Source: Nelumbo lutea (taxonomy: Eukaryota; Streptophyta; Magnoliopsida; Proteales; Nelumbonaceae). Taken from it: 64,000 nt of DNA. Positions 33,470 to 45,344 of the stretch are shown piece after piece; position 1 is the stretch's first letter, and each line of letters starts with the position of its first letter. The position numbers were made by a program, and so were the translations under genes. The stretch lies in contig JAKGHH010000001.1 in assembly GCA_022828595.1 (NCBI GenBank), positions 209,684,348-209,748,347 of the forward strand. The letters run 5' to 3'. The notes beneath the pieces are model-generated. The model did no database searches, was not told the DNA's origin, and saw nothing but the letters and a program-made list of their open reading frames with translations.

Positions 33470-35310
33470 TTGGAATTCCATTTAGAAGGTAGACTTCATT
33501 CACCTCACGACCAGTCTCAATCATCTTCTTTGACTCCAGATCCTACAAATGCAATTCCAAATATTCCTCATGAGACCGAGCCTATCATTTCTTCTAATGA
33601 TAATGTTCCTGTTCCTAACACTATTGTTGCAGCTGATCCCACTAACCTTGGTCTTCCCATTACTCTTCGTAAAGGGAAGAGAAAAAGTACAACCCATTGC
33701 ATTTCACACCATCTTTCCTATAGTGTTTTATCACCCTCCTACCAAGATTTTTTTTCTTCTCTGGATTCTGTGTCTATACTTAGGAATATTAGTAAAGCTC
33801 TTTTCAAATTTGTGTGGAAAATAGTCATGCAAGCCGAAATAGAAGCCTTGGCTAAGAACTAGACTTGGGAAATAGTTGACCTTCCTCAAGACAAGGAAAC
33901 AATTGGATGTAGATGGGTGTTCATTATGAAGTAAAAGGTTGATGGCAAGATAGAAATGTACAAGGCAAGGTTAGTTGCAAAAGGGTATACTCAGACATAT
34001 GACATTGATTAATTGAAAACTTTTCACTAGTAGCTAAGATGAGTTCAATTCGTATTCTGTTATCTCTAACAGCAATCAACTCATGGCATTTGTTTCAGTT
34101 TGATGTTAAAAATACATTTCTTAATGATGATTTGCAGGAGGAAGTATATATGGACATTCCAATAGGCTTTTATGAAAATCTTGGTAGAGGAAACGTGTGT
34201 AAACTTAGAAAATCATTGTATGGCTTGAAATAACCACCTAGGGTTTGGTTTAACAGGTTCAGAGGGCACTTATCCAGTTTGGGTACACACAAACCCAGTC
34301 TAATCACACCCTCTTTGTGAAGAGGAAAAACACTCTAGTGTCAATTCTGATTGTATATGTGGATGATATAGTAGTTACAGGAAATGATTTGAAAGAGATT
34401 AATTCTCTCAAAAGGCTATTGCAGCAAGAATTTGATATCAAAGATCTTGGTGAACTCAAATACTTCCTGCGGATTGAGGTTGCAAGATCTAAGCATGGGA
34501 TTTTCATTTCTTAGTGAAAGTATGTTCTTGACCTCCTACCGGAAATTGATAAATTAGGAACCAAACCAGCTGACACTCCTATTGATTCAAACTATAGAAT
34601 TAATGATGTGGATGGAAAATTGGTAAAAGATGTGGGGAGATATCAGATAATGGTAGGTCGGCATCTGTATTTGTGTATGACACAACTAGATATATCCTAT
34701 GCCGTTAGTGTTGTGAGTCAGTATATGCATGCACCTCGGATTCAGTATTAGGAAGCTATTGAGAGAATACTTGCATACCTGAAAAGCACCCTAGCAGAGG
34801 CATTTTTTTTTTCCAAACCATGAAAATCTAAAACTGAAATCCTATACAGATGTAGACTGGGCAGGGTGTATAAATGACAAGAGATCTACATCAGGAGTAC
34901 GCACTTTCGTAGGTGGAAACTTGATCTCTTTGAAAAACAAGAAGCAATTGGTTGTGGCTAAGTCAAGTGCAGAGGCTGAGTATAGATTCATGGCCCATGG
35001 TGTCTTACAACTACTTTGGGTTAGATCTCTTTTGAGCGAGATTGGGGTGAAAGCAGAGGAGCCTATGATGCTATTTGTAACAATCAGGCTGCAATCAACA
35101 TTGTCCATAATTCAATCCAACATGACAGAACAAAACACATTGAAGTCGATAGGAACTTCATAAGGGAGAGGGTAACTACCAGAGAAGTTTGCTTGCCTTA
35201 TGTCTCTTTAGAGTCACAGTTGGCTGATGTTATCACTAATGGAATTGCAAAAAACAAACCTAAACATAACCTATGCAAGTTGGGAATGTGTGACATCTAC
35301 TCTCAACTTG
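33470..35310 (+). pseudogene. Copia-3 reverse transcriptase and RNase H
   Basis: Starts in the Pro/Ser-rich linker between integrase and RT. RT includes TWEIVDLPQDKETIGCRWVF (with a stop before it), YKARLVAKGYTQ and FQFDVKNTFLNDDLQEEVYM. LRKSLYGLK and the intact catalytic VYVDDIVVTGND (about 34357) follow. RNase H has SYTDVDWAG, KNKKQLVVAKSSAEAEYR and ends at CKLGMCDIYSQL. Multiple stops (33860, 33931, 34231, 34512 and others) and frameshifts make it non-functional. Confidence 0.9.
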
Positions 35311-35318
35311 AGGGGGAG

Positions 35319-35475
35319 TGTTGAAGTTTGGACAATTTTTTGTGATTATTTTAGAATAGGTTGTGTTATATTAGGATTTAGATAGGTAGTGGGAAGCACA
35401 ACAATGTGAGTCCAAATCTTATTATGTTTTTGAGTCATATTCAAACTGTTATATTTTTTATTATAAATAATAAGT
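35319..35475 (+). repeat. 3' LTR of copia-3, probably truncated
   Basis: The polypurine tract cttgagggggag is followed by TGTTGAAGTTTGG at 35319, the usual copia LTR start. Only ~155 bp are LTR-like before another repeat begins; no 5' copy is in the window, so its true length is unknown. Confidence 0.6.
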
Positions 35476-35586
35476 GAAGGGGAGTGGCCAGTTTATGAGC
35501 CACAACTTGGCTCGACGCTCCATTGAAACCAAACTAAACCGGACTCGAATAGCTCATGAAGAGCTTGGCTCATTGCCACTCCTAAC
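35476..35586. mobile_element. Small MITE-like repeat with inverted ends
   Basis: Left end aggggagtggcc...tatgagcc, right end ggctcattgccactcct, forming an imperfect inverted repeat. No target duplication is convincing. It may be a hAT-type MITE. Confidence 0.4.
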
Positions 35587-36723
35587 AACAACAAATTGGG
35601 CATGAGCTAGGCTTGAGATTCAACATACAATGGCTTGGGCTTAGGTTCAGTTTATTTCGACGCAAACCCACCCCAACATAAGTAATACAGTGCAAAAACG
35701 AAGGGAGGAAACCGTGAACAAAGAAATTAGTTTCTTTCAGGTGCTTATCATGTTAGTCTTTTTTTTTATATATTTTTATAAATTTGTTTTGTAGTTTGTT
35801 TGTTTTTTTTTATGAGTATGATTAATTATAAAGGCCAAATTAGTTGATAGGATCTTATTGGAGAGTTTTTTTAATTTTGAAAAATTGAATGCCAAATCAT
35901 GCTTTATTTTTGATAAAATATGAATTAAATTTGCCACTGCCCGGGTAATCTCTAAAAAATCCAACGTAGTCATAGTGAAAAACTAATAACTTCTAATTTA
36001 TTTACTGTCAATCCAATGTCATTATATCAGAGAGAGCACTCTCTGGCTTGACCACATCTTCACTTCAAAAGTTGGTATGGTTTTCGGACTGGTTGTAAAA
36101 GATATTTGAGATCGAATCCCACCAGTATCAGGGTTGTGTGTTGGGGAACAGGGGATGGACAACCGCCTTTATGTAGGATTTCGGATCTTCTATTCACACT
36201 TATCCACACGATATTACAGTTGTACATTAGAAATATCTCATACATAAATGGGGTTTTCTGGTAAATGGGGGTTTCAGGAAATAAAATAAAAAATAAATAG
36301 CAATTTGAGGTGGTGTAAAGTGAAGATAGAGCTTCCATATGGGTGATCATTCCTAGCATGACCCATATACCCAGCGATATTACTAAGATGGGCACCGGTT
36401 TTGTATCAGTATCCAGCCTGCCCTGGGCCTTGGTCTACATCGTGCCTTAAAATTTGCAAGCCGGGCCTATTCCGAACTTCTAGGCCCAAATTGGTCCAAC
36501 CCAAACTAGAGGTAGTTCATCTCTGCCACTTATAAGTCTTATTGGTAACTATGCATTTACATTTAGGGCTGCAAATGGTATCTATTTCACCGAATTAAAT
36601 TCCTATCCATTTGAATAGAATATGGACCCACTTCAATCCAATCTTATAATATTTAAATACATAGCATTAGCTTATATCTCATAAAAAAATACACGGAACG
36701 ACGCACCGAATGGGCCTTAAATT
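35587..36723. other. AT-rich intergenic DNA, no gene recognised
   Basis: The 111-residue minus-strand frame at 36060-36395 has no recognisable domain or plant-gene codon character. I see nothing else to name. Confidence 0.5.
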
Positions 36724-37195
36724 ATCTCTTGAAATTAAGTTAAAAGAGGCAAATTTTTTGCTTTATTAATAATTCATTATTTTATTAGTAATTTATTTTT
36801 ACTTAATTATTAAATAGAAATAATTATCTTCATTTTCATTCTTGGTTATATGTGAGTAAATGGGAATTTTAAGTGGGACCTGCCTGTATTTTTCTCCTGA
36901 AATTAAATTGAAAGGGCCAAATTATTTTTTGTTTTATTAATATTTTTATTAATTAATTATTAAATATAAATAATTAATTTTGTTTTTATTCTTGTTCACA
37001 TGTAAGCAGGTGGGAATTTTAAGTATGACCCACCTATTATTTTTCTTTTGAAATTAAGCTGAAAGAGCCAGATTATTTTTTGTTTTTATTAATTAATGAT
37101 TAAATAAAAACAATTGTTTTTATTGTTATTCTTCGTAACATTAGAACAAGTGGAAATTTAAAATGGGACACACATGTAATTTTTCAATTTTTTTA
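36724..37195. repeat. Three tandem copies of an AT-rich ~155-170 bp unit
   Basis: Units start near 36724, 36894 and 37047 with ttgaaattaagttaaaagag, cctgaaattaaattgaaagg and ttgaaattaagctgaaagag. Each continues with a ttattaattaatta stretch and ends in gtgggaattttaagtgggac-type DNA. Confidence 0.8.
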
Positions 37196-37529
37196 ACTTA
37201 AGCAATGCCACATCAACAGGCCTTATTATCAATGACATCTATAACATCATTTGTTATTGCCTTAAAATGCCATTTCATCATAGTTTGATGGCAAAAATGA
37301 CCTTTTCAAAACTTTAGGGTAAAAAATAACCTTTTAACAAAATTAAAGGGTTAATAGAGCCAAAAATCCCTATTTAATTACACAATGCAAAGAAGCTTGA
37401 TATTTGAATCGTGAAAACCGTGATATTTAATCACACTGAAAAGGAACAAAGGATTTTCCATTCATTTTTGAACCGTGATATTTGAATATGGATCATATAA
37501 CTCGTATATGTATATAGGCCTAATGCATT

Positions 37530-38026
37530 TAGGGATGGCAATTTTCCCCATTTCCCTGATGTCCATGGGGATCCACCTCAAATAGGGCGGGGATGGGGAT
37601 GGGAAAATTTTTATTCCCGTTAGAGGGGACAGGGCGGGAACGCGGAGAGCACTCCCCGCCCCACAGGGACCCCGATCCCCGCCCGTGGGATCCCCACTAA
37701 TATACATGTATATATGTATGTATACATTATATATGTACCCATACGCCTATATATTAATGTTTTAAAAATATGATTGAATATGTTTGAATCTTTTTTAGTA
37801 GATTGTAAACTTTAATTATTTTATTTTTATTTTTTAAATAAACTAAAAAAACAAAAACAAAATTATTAACATTATAAAAAATTATGGGGAATAGGGATCC
37901 TCGCGAAAATGGGAATCCCTGTGAGGATGGGGATAGGGATAACATTATCCCCGTTAGCAGAGATGGGAATGGGAGGATGGAGATTTTCACGGGAACGGTC
38001 CCCGGCCCGCCCTGTTGCCATTCCTA
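37530..38026. mobile_element. Non-autonomous hAT-type element (MITE), 497 bp
   Basis: Ends TAGGGATGGCAA (37530-37541) and TTGCCATTCCTA (38015-38026) are inverted repeats with one mismatch. They are flanked by aatgcatt (37522-37529) and aacgcatt (38027-38034), an 8-bp target duplication with one C/T difference. Both arms are rich in ggggatgggg and ccccgcccc; the middle is AT-rich. No coding region. Confidence 0.88.
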
Positions 38027-38370
38027 AACGCATTATTGAGTATAACCATAATATTTGATAGTTAACATAAAGTTTGGAGCTATATTCTGATGTATGAAAC
38101 ACATCATATGACTTCCAATGTCATGTTTACATCAGTGAACCGACCATATTATCCTGAATTGAACCAGACAATCCCCTCTTTCCGCTACTATTGATTTTTC
38201 CGATTACACTTGGCATCTATAATTAATTATGATAAACTTTATTATAATATAATCTTAATAAAAATATTAATAGATATTAAACATTTTATATGTTAATAAA
38301 ACAAGTTTTTTTTTATCCAAAATTAATTTATACAGTCTATGAATTTTACTCTTTTAATTATAAAAATCTA

Positions 38371-38516
38371 TCTATACTATATTATATAGCGATTAAGTCT
38401 TATGTCAGCACCTCTCTCCTTTTCCTGTTCCCCCTTTTCTCTTCTCTCCTTAAACTTCTCCCTTACCCCTTTCAATCTTTCTCATTCAATTTCCTCCCCT
38501 TATTCGAGTAAGCTCC
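38371..38516 (+). mobile_element. Helitron-like 5' terminus
   Basis: tctatactatattatatagc followed by gattaagt starts at 38371 after an A. TC-starting ends with the phrase CTATACTATATTA are common for plant Helitrons, which insert between A and T. A related sequence lies at 44888. No 3' hairpin with CTRR end was located, so this is a candidate only. Confidence 0.4.
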
Positions 38517-38746
38517 TAGGGGCGAGCAAAAGAAAAAAAAAAACAAAAAACCAAATCGACTAAAACCAAACTGGTTAGTTCGGTTTTAGTTAACCAATAT
38601 AGAAAATTGGCAGTTAACTGAACTGATCAGTATACATATATTTTTATATATTATATATTATATATTAATTTATGTATATTATATATATTATAAATTAATA
38701 AATATGCATTATATAAATATATATATTATTTATTATTTAAAATATA

Positions 38747-38784
<38 letters not shown>

Positions 38785-38960
38785 ATTTTTTATTATATAT
38801 TATATATTTTTATAATATATATTGTAAAAATAAAAAAAAAATTGAAAAATCGACAATTAACCAAACTGGTCAACCGATTAACCGATTGGTTTCGGTTTAG
38901 TTCCAATTATCGATTTTCCAAAAGTCGATAGTACCGATTCAGTCCCAAAAAATGCTCTAC
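38517..38960. mobile_element. AT-rich MITE of the 'ggtttcggtt' type
   Basis: Begins ctaggggcgagcaaaag and has opposed arms. The left arm carries accaaactggttagttcggt; the right arm carries accgattggtttcggtttag with a (ta)n centre at 38640-38830. A related element with clear ends occurs at 51991-52535. The right end here is not clear. Confidence 0.55.
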
Positions 38961-39223
38961 GGTTAAGTTAACTGAACCATGAAAAGAGACTTTCCTTTTG
39001 AAGGAAGATCTCTATTTGCCACCTTAAGAAATTGAAACTTAGGGTTTCTTACTATATAAACATATTTTTTTGCATATACGTTACCTCTTTCCAGTTTTTG
39101 GAACCCTATTCTTTAAGCGTATACCCTCTATACGCCCCCATCAAGATCCATCTAGTCCTTTACTACAAAGTCATGTAAATCTTTTTCTTTGTTTGATTCC
39201 ATATTTAATAAATGTTTGGGTTA

Positions 39224-39768
39224 TGGTTGAGCTGGCCCTGAATGCCATGTGTCACCTCTATGTCCGCCTTATCACCTCGAAAACATCAACACCGTATCAC
39301 CTCCGCAGCCAGTCTTATCTCTTTAGCCATGTCGGCACCACGTCATGTGGATAAGCGCGACCAAGATAGGAGAATAGATGGGGACAACTCTGTTGGGGAT
39401 TAGGTCTTATCCCGAAAGCCTCAATGGACAACCTCATCTCAATAACCTCGGAAGCCTCATTTGATCAGGACACGGACCTTCGGCTACAAAAAGGTACCTC
39501 ACACTAAAGGTAAGGGGATCTAAATTTTTCCATACTGCTACTCTGCTCAGACTAGCACCATTCTCTAACTATTCGGCCCGACCACCCACCTTTCTCGACA
39601 AACTTGAGCGTCGGAGTATCTACATAGGTAACTCCTTGGGCCTTTGATCATCTTCTTGGTTTCCGATCTTGGAGTGTGGCTTCATTCTTCCACCTCGAGT
39701 CCGCCCAGTTGGCAGGATTATCTGATTGTGACCTTGGTTCAAGAACTACCTCGAATCAAGCAACATCA
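39224..39768 (+). repeat. 5' LTR of gypsy-2 (left boundary approximate)
   Basis: Ends caacatca just before a primer binding site (tggtgccgtctatgggaa from 39772), as in gypsy-1. The likely start tggttgagctggccctgaat is inferred from the first plausible TG; the 3' LTR is missing, so it cannot be confirmed. Confidence 0.6.
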
Positions 39769-39869
39769 GATTGGTGCCGTCTATGGGAATTGCACAAGAA
39801 AGAAAGAGTCCCGCACATCGCTATCTTGGATAACAGGATGTGAAAATCTGAGAACTCCGCCCAATCGAA

Positions 39870-42800
39870 TTGGAGCACAGCCAGGCTCAAAGAAGTGCGG
39901 CCCCTCCTATGATACAACCAGTAGAGTTGAATAGCCAACCTGCCAAGGAGCTGCCCTTTGCCCAAGAAATTATGGATGAACTCCCCCCGGTCAATTGGCA
40001 AGCACCACAGTTCAAGAGGTATGACAGAAATGGAGACCCTAGCAATCATCTTGACGTCTTTAAAGCTCAAATGATGTTGCACGACACGTCCGAAGGCTTG
40101 ATGTGCAAAGCCTTTGTGTCTACTCTCAAGGGCGTAGCCTTGACATGGTACTTCTCCCTTCCGCCATACTCTATCTCTTCCTAGGTGCAGCTGGAGAACC
40201 AGTTTCTGGCCCAATTCACGACCAACAAAAAATAGTGGAAGACTTTGGTGAGCCTCATGCAAGTGCGGCAAAGGAAAGGAGAGTCACTTAGGGAGTATCT
40301 TGCCAAGTTCAACACAAAAGTTCTACAGGTCCGGTCCTTTAACCAATCAGTGGAAGTCACCACCATCTAGTACAGGACATCAAGCGATAAGACCGTCGAC
40401 CAAATCAGAGGCCGAGGAATCCCCCCCCCCCCCCCCCCCGAGCTATAAGAATTTCATGTCGCTAATTGCACTACGGTCTAAAATCCTAATGCAGATTCAT
40501 GACAACAAGTACATCAAGTGGCCCGAAAAGATGAAGACTCAGAGCAATAAGAGGAACCGAGACAAGTACTGCAAGTTCCACCGAGACCATGGCCATGAGA
40601 TTGACAATTTTCATGACCTGAAGCACCACCTTGAGGAACTGATCAGGCATGGCTACCTTGGGGGCTTCATTGACCTAAAAGGGACAAGCCAAAGGAGGAG
40701 GAACTGTGCCCCAAACCCCCAGGTTGAGCTTCGCTAGTCGGGGTCATCGCTGTGATTGTAGGAGGGATGGTTCGTCAGAGGAGAGAGTAGCTCGGGCCGC
40801 AATGCGTATGCGCGATTGCACGAGATCGATGACATGGAGCAAAAAAGAAGGCGCAAAGACTTGATCACCTTCACATAGGATGACTTTTGGGTTAGTAAGG
40901 ATCTTCTCATCTCAATCAACACTCCCTTGGTGGGTTTCTCCATGGAGTCGCTCATGCCCAAGGGGAAGATCTCGTTGCCCTTGTTAATTGGAGATGGTGA
41001 GGTAACCTCCACAACAATGGTTGGTTTCATCGTTGTCTGTTTCCTGTCTTCTTACAATGCCATCCTCGGTCAGACGACCTTGAATGCTCTGGGGCTTTTG
41101 TCTCCACGTTCCACCTTGCCATGAAGTTCCCGACCCCATATGGAGCAGGAGTGGCACGTGGAGACTAGAGGGTAGCACAACAATGCTACCTGACATCTTG
41201 TCAAGGAAACTTCCCAGTCGCGAAAACCCTAACAATAGAGGGTATATATCTGTGGGAGAAACTGAGGACACATCGCGGCTAGCCTGTCGAAGATCTCATC
41301 CAGGTGCTACTCTTTGAAGAAGACCCTGAGAAGACAGTCTAGATTGAGTCTCTCCTAGATGATCGTCTTCGGGAAGATGTCAGTGGACATGTCGGATATC
41401 GACCCCAAGGTCATCACCCACCGCTTGAATGCTGACCCGCATTACCGATCAATTAGGCAGAAGAAGAGGAGCTTCACCATGGAATAGTGGCAAGTAATCA
41501 ACGAGGAGGTCTAGAAGCTACTCGACGCTGGCTTCATCTAGGAAGTAAAGTACCCAGACTGGCTGGCCAACATGGTGATGGTGAAGAAGGAAAACGGGAA
41601 GTGGAGAATTTGCATCGACTTCATTGACCTAAACAAGGCTTGTCCCAAAGACAGCTTCCCCCTGCTGAGGATCAACCAACTCGTCGGCACAATGACGAGG
41701 CATGAACTCCTGAGTTTTATGGATGCATTCTCAAGTTATAATTAGATCCAAATGCATCTCGACGACTAGGAGAAGATTGCCTTCATCACAAACTGCAGAC
41801 TCTATTGCTACAAGGTCAGGCTATTTGGCCTCAAGAACGCCAGCGCTACCTATCAACGGATGGTGAACAAGGTGTTCAAGGATCAGCTCGGCTGCAACGT
41901 CAAGGTGTATGTCGATGACATTCTCGTGAAAAGCAAGAAGGTTGAGCACCACCTGGCCGACCTTAAAGAAGTCTTTGGCACCTTCAGGAAGTATAAAATA
42001 ATGTCGAACCCAACAAAATGTGTCTTCGGGGTCGGTGCCGGCATATTCCTAGGGTTCATGGTCACATAGCGAGGAATCAAAGCCAATCCAGAAAAGATCC
42101 AGGCCATCCTCGACATGAGTAGCCTTGGACCTACAAAGAAGTGCAACGTCTCACTGGACGAGTAGCCACCCTCAGCAAGTTCATGTCCAAGTCCGTGAAC
42201 CGGTGCCTACCCTTCTTCAAGGCTCTAAAGAAAATGAAGGAATTCTAGTAGACCGAGGAATGTGAGCGGTCCTTTCAGGATCTGAAGAGGTACTTAACCT
42301 CATCGCCTCTCTTTACAAAGTCGAGCCCTAGGGATGAGCTATTGCTCTACCTCCCAGCTAGAGACAAGGTGGTTAGCTTGGTACTGGTCAAGGAGGAAGA
42401 CCGGGTACAATGGTCAAGCTACTACACTAGCAAGGTTCTCAATGGCGTGGAGACCTAGTACATGAACTTAGAGAAGGTTTCCCTGGCCCTGGTCACCACG
42501 ATAAGGAAGCTTAGGCCATACTTCCAAGCAAACAGCATTCGGATGCTTACCGACCAACCTCTTAAGCAAGTGCTACAAAGGTCAGAAGCATTTGGCCGCT
42601 TAGTCAAGTGGAGTGTGGAGCTGAGCGAATTCAACATCGAATATGCACCTTGGCCCGCCATCAAGGCCGAAGCCTTGCCCGACTTGGTAGAATGCACCTT
42701 CACAACTCAAGATCCAACCCCAACACCGCAGATATGGACTCTCCATGTGGACGGTTCATCCAACGAGCAAGGTAGTGGGGCTATTCTCATTCTCTTTGGC

Positions 42801-43110
42801 CCAGATAACACAGTGCTAGAGCACACTCTCAAGTTTGAGTTCAAGGCCTCCAACAACGAAGCTAAGTATGAAGCTCTGATGCCGGACTCCAATCTGTCCT
42901 AGACCTCGGTGCTCAGCACGTCGAAACCTTCAGTGATTCCCAACTAGTGGTCAATTAGATCCATGACCAATTCGAGACATGGACCCCAACCATGGCAAGC
43001 TACCTACAAAAGGTGCAAGTGCTCATCCAACGATTTGATCACTTTGTTATTCAGCAGATCCCCCGAGCCGAAAACATCCGAGTTGATGCACTGTCGAAGT
43101 TGGCTAGTTA
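39870..43110 (+). pseudogene. Gypsy-2 gag-pol (Tat-like), truncated in the second RNase H
   Basis: Gag at 39870-40730 shows PQFKRYDRNGDPSNHLDVFK, LTWYFSLPPYSI and KYCKFHRDHGHEIDNFHDL. A run of 20 cytosines (40420-40439) interrupts it. A protease-like region is near 40900-41100. Reverse transcriptase at 41350-42070 has KVYVDDILVKSK intact near 41905-41940. The first RNase H is followed by a second, archaeal-type RNase H at 42735-43105 (LHVDGSSNEQGSGAI, NNEAKYEAL, IPRAENIRVDALSKLAS). Reading stops abruptly at 43110, where AT-rich repeat DNA begins; the integrase and 3' LTR are gone. Many in-frame TAG stops are present. Confidence 0.9.
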
Positions 43111-43114
43111 AATT

Positions 43115-44390
43115 AAATTGGGTAGTTAAATTAATAGTGATTTTTTTTTATATTTTCGTAATTTTGTTAAAGTGGAAACTGATTTTGGAAATTTAATTTC
43201 ATAAAATTTTGAAATTAAATATCGACATAAATAATTACTAAAAAGATTAATAATTAATTAAAATATTAATAAGTATCAATTTATTAATAATTAATGACTT
43301 TACAAGATGATAATTCAAAATTATCAGTAATTTTTCATTTGAAAATTTATTTCCATAAATTATTTACATAATTTACTAAATAATTGGATTTGTATTCATT
43401 AAAATTGGTAGATTAATTATAAAAAATTAACAGGAAATAAATGCTAACAATAAAAAATTAATCTAATTATTATAAGATATTATTTATTTTTAAACTATTG
43501 TTATATATTAATAATCATTACATTTAAATACCCCTAAAGTTTTTGGTAAATTTTAAAAATAATCTTGGAAATTATTAAATTATCCAAAATTGATAATCTA
43601 TTAATTAGTTAAATTAATTTGTGAAATATTTTCCATATTTTCTGTACTTTTGGTAAATGTAAAATTTAATTACTAAAAATTACTGATCTTGAAAATTTAA
43701 TTTCATAAACTTTTTAAAATCAATTATTGATATCAATAATTACTAAAAAAATAAATAATTAATCAAAATATTCTTAAAAATCAAGATATTAATATTTAAT
43801 GATATAAATTTATTAATATTTAATGATACTATGAGATAATTAAATTTTTTTTGTAAATTTTCATTGAGTGAAAATTAATTTTAATAAATATCAATTTATT
43901 TTTTTACATTTTTTGTGCAAAAAGTTAGTGTCATTTTGGAAAATTTCCTTAAAAGATAAATTATAGATAAATCAGCATTGAAGAAGGAAATTATTGATTA
44001 ACTTATATTGGAACAAGAATTATTGATAAATTAAAGATAGATTAGTATAATTTTGCAAAAGGAAATTATTAATTAGCTTATATTGGGAAAAAAGATAAAT
44101 TTGTGTAATTTTGTAAATAAACTATTTAATAACAATTTAAAAATAAATTTCAATAATATTTCAAAACTACACATATGTAATAATTTTTTTGCAATTTTCA
44201 TAAAAATAAATTTACGTGTTTATTAATAAAACAACAAAAAGTTAGAAAATTTTAATTTCAAAATTAAATCTTATAATTTGATATCCATTTATATTTAATT
44301 TAAAATGATAAAATGATGCAATAAATTTGTTGATAAAATTTAAAAATTAACAAAATTATTAGTTTTAAATTTAATTAGGAATTTCACAAC
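43115..44390. repeat. AT-rich repeat DNA, two related stretches
   Basis: Phrases such as attactaaaaatt, aatttcataaa, gtgaaatattttccat and aataattactaaaaa recur in the two halves (about 43115-43560 and 43600-44390) and again at 45345-46010. Non-coding. Probably pieces of one AT-rich element family. Confidence 0.6.
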
Positions 44391-44401
44391 GCTCCTTCTT
44401 G

Positions 44402-44833
44402 AGGTGCAACTTAGGTGGGTTGGGTCAGGTTGAGGGTCAACCCAAGCCAAATCCTAACTCTCAAACCTCAAGCTCAAGTTTAGCACAACTCAAGGTTAAG
44501 CTTGAGCTTAGCAACCTAGGGCCAATTTGAATTTAACTCAGCATCTCAAGCTAGGCTTGAGCTTGGGCATGTTGAGCTTTGTAGTCCAACTTCAACGAAG
44601 AATAGATTGATAATATATAGATCTATATATCAAAATATGTTTGAAGGGCTCAGATTAGGTCAGGTTGGGCTTAGGCGCCCAAGGTCTCAACCCATGTCAA
44701 ACATGATTTTTGGTTAAGCCTGAGTTTTTTTGGCCCTTGCCCAGCTTGAAGTTCTAAAAATGAAGCCCAACCAATGCAAAAGCTTGGGTTGATCTAGGTC
44801 AAGATTGTATTGGAGCCACCAAAGTTGCACCCT
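44402..44833. mobile_element. MITE with 11-bp terminal inverted repeats
   Basis: AGGTGCAACTT at 44402-44412 is matched by AAGTTGCACCCT at 44822-44833 in inverted orientation. The interior is rich in ggttgggtcagg and caagctcaag motifs that can pair across the element. No convincing target duplication. Non-autonomous; superfamily uncertain, possibly hAT. Confidence 0.65.
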
Positions 44834-44887
44834 AATTGCTTTTGTGTCAAATTCTTTTAACAAAGCCTGTGCATTGCATGAGTACCC

Positions 44888-45188
44888 TCTAGTACTATAT
44901 TATAAAGCGATTAGGTTCCATGGCAGTCATCTCCTTCTCCCATTCCCCCATCTCTCTTCTCTCCTTAAACCTCTTCCTTTCTCCCTTATCCATTTGTAGC
45001 CCTTCCATGTAACCACGTGGCAGCCCTCTCTTCTACGCTAGAGTCCCACTCCAAATCTTTATCTCATGTTCCCAATCACTTAGCCAATCCCCTCCTAAAA
45101 TTTCTCCTATGCTTTCTTTCCCACCTAAAATTCTTCCTAAAACACCTCTTAATCTATATTGCCATGTGGCAGCCCTCTCTTCTTCACT

Positions 45189-45232
<44 letters not shown>

Positions 45233-45344
45233 GTTACCAATTGGCTCCACCCCCTCCTAAAATTTCTCGAAGACAATCTCTCCCCTCTAAAATTGCTCTT
45301 AAAACACCTCTTAATCTATATTATAAACCATCTAAAAACCAAAA
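44888..45344 (+). mobile_element. Helitron-like 5' terminus and pyrimidine-rich stretch
   Basis: tctagtactatattataaag followed by cgattagg resembles the 38371 terminus, and both continue with ctctccttctccc-type DNA. The phrases acgtggcagccctctcttct and gtggcagccctctcttcttc occur at 45015 and 45168, and cacctcttaatctatatt occurs at 45141 and 45306, so the block holds internal duplications. Confidence 0.38.
45191..45230. repeat. (TC)20 microsatellite
   Basis: Uninterrupted dinucleotide run. Confidence 0.95.

Noticed and set aside
36060..36395. 111-residue minus-strand frame as a membrane protein gene
   Set aside because: Hydrophobic composition follows from AT-rich DNA; no family, start context or neighbours support a gene.
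44392..44845. Target duplication around the MITE at 44402-44833
   Set aside because: The flanking bases (ccttcttg and aattgctt) do not match well enough.
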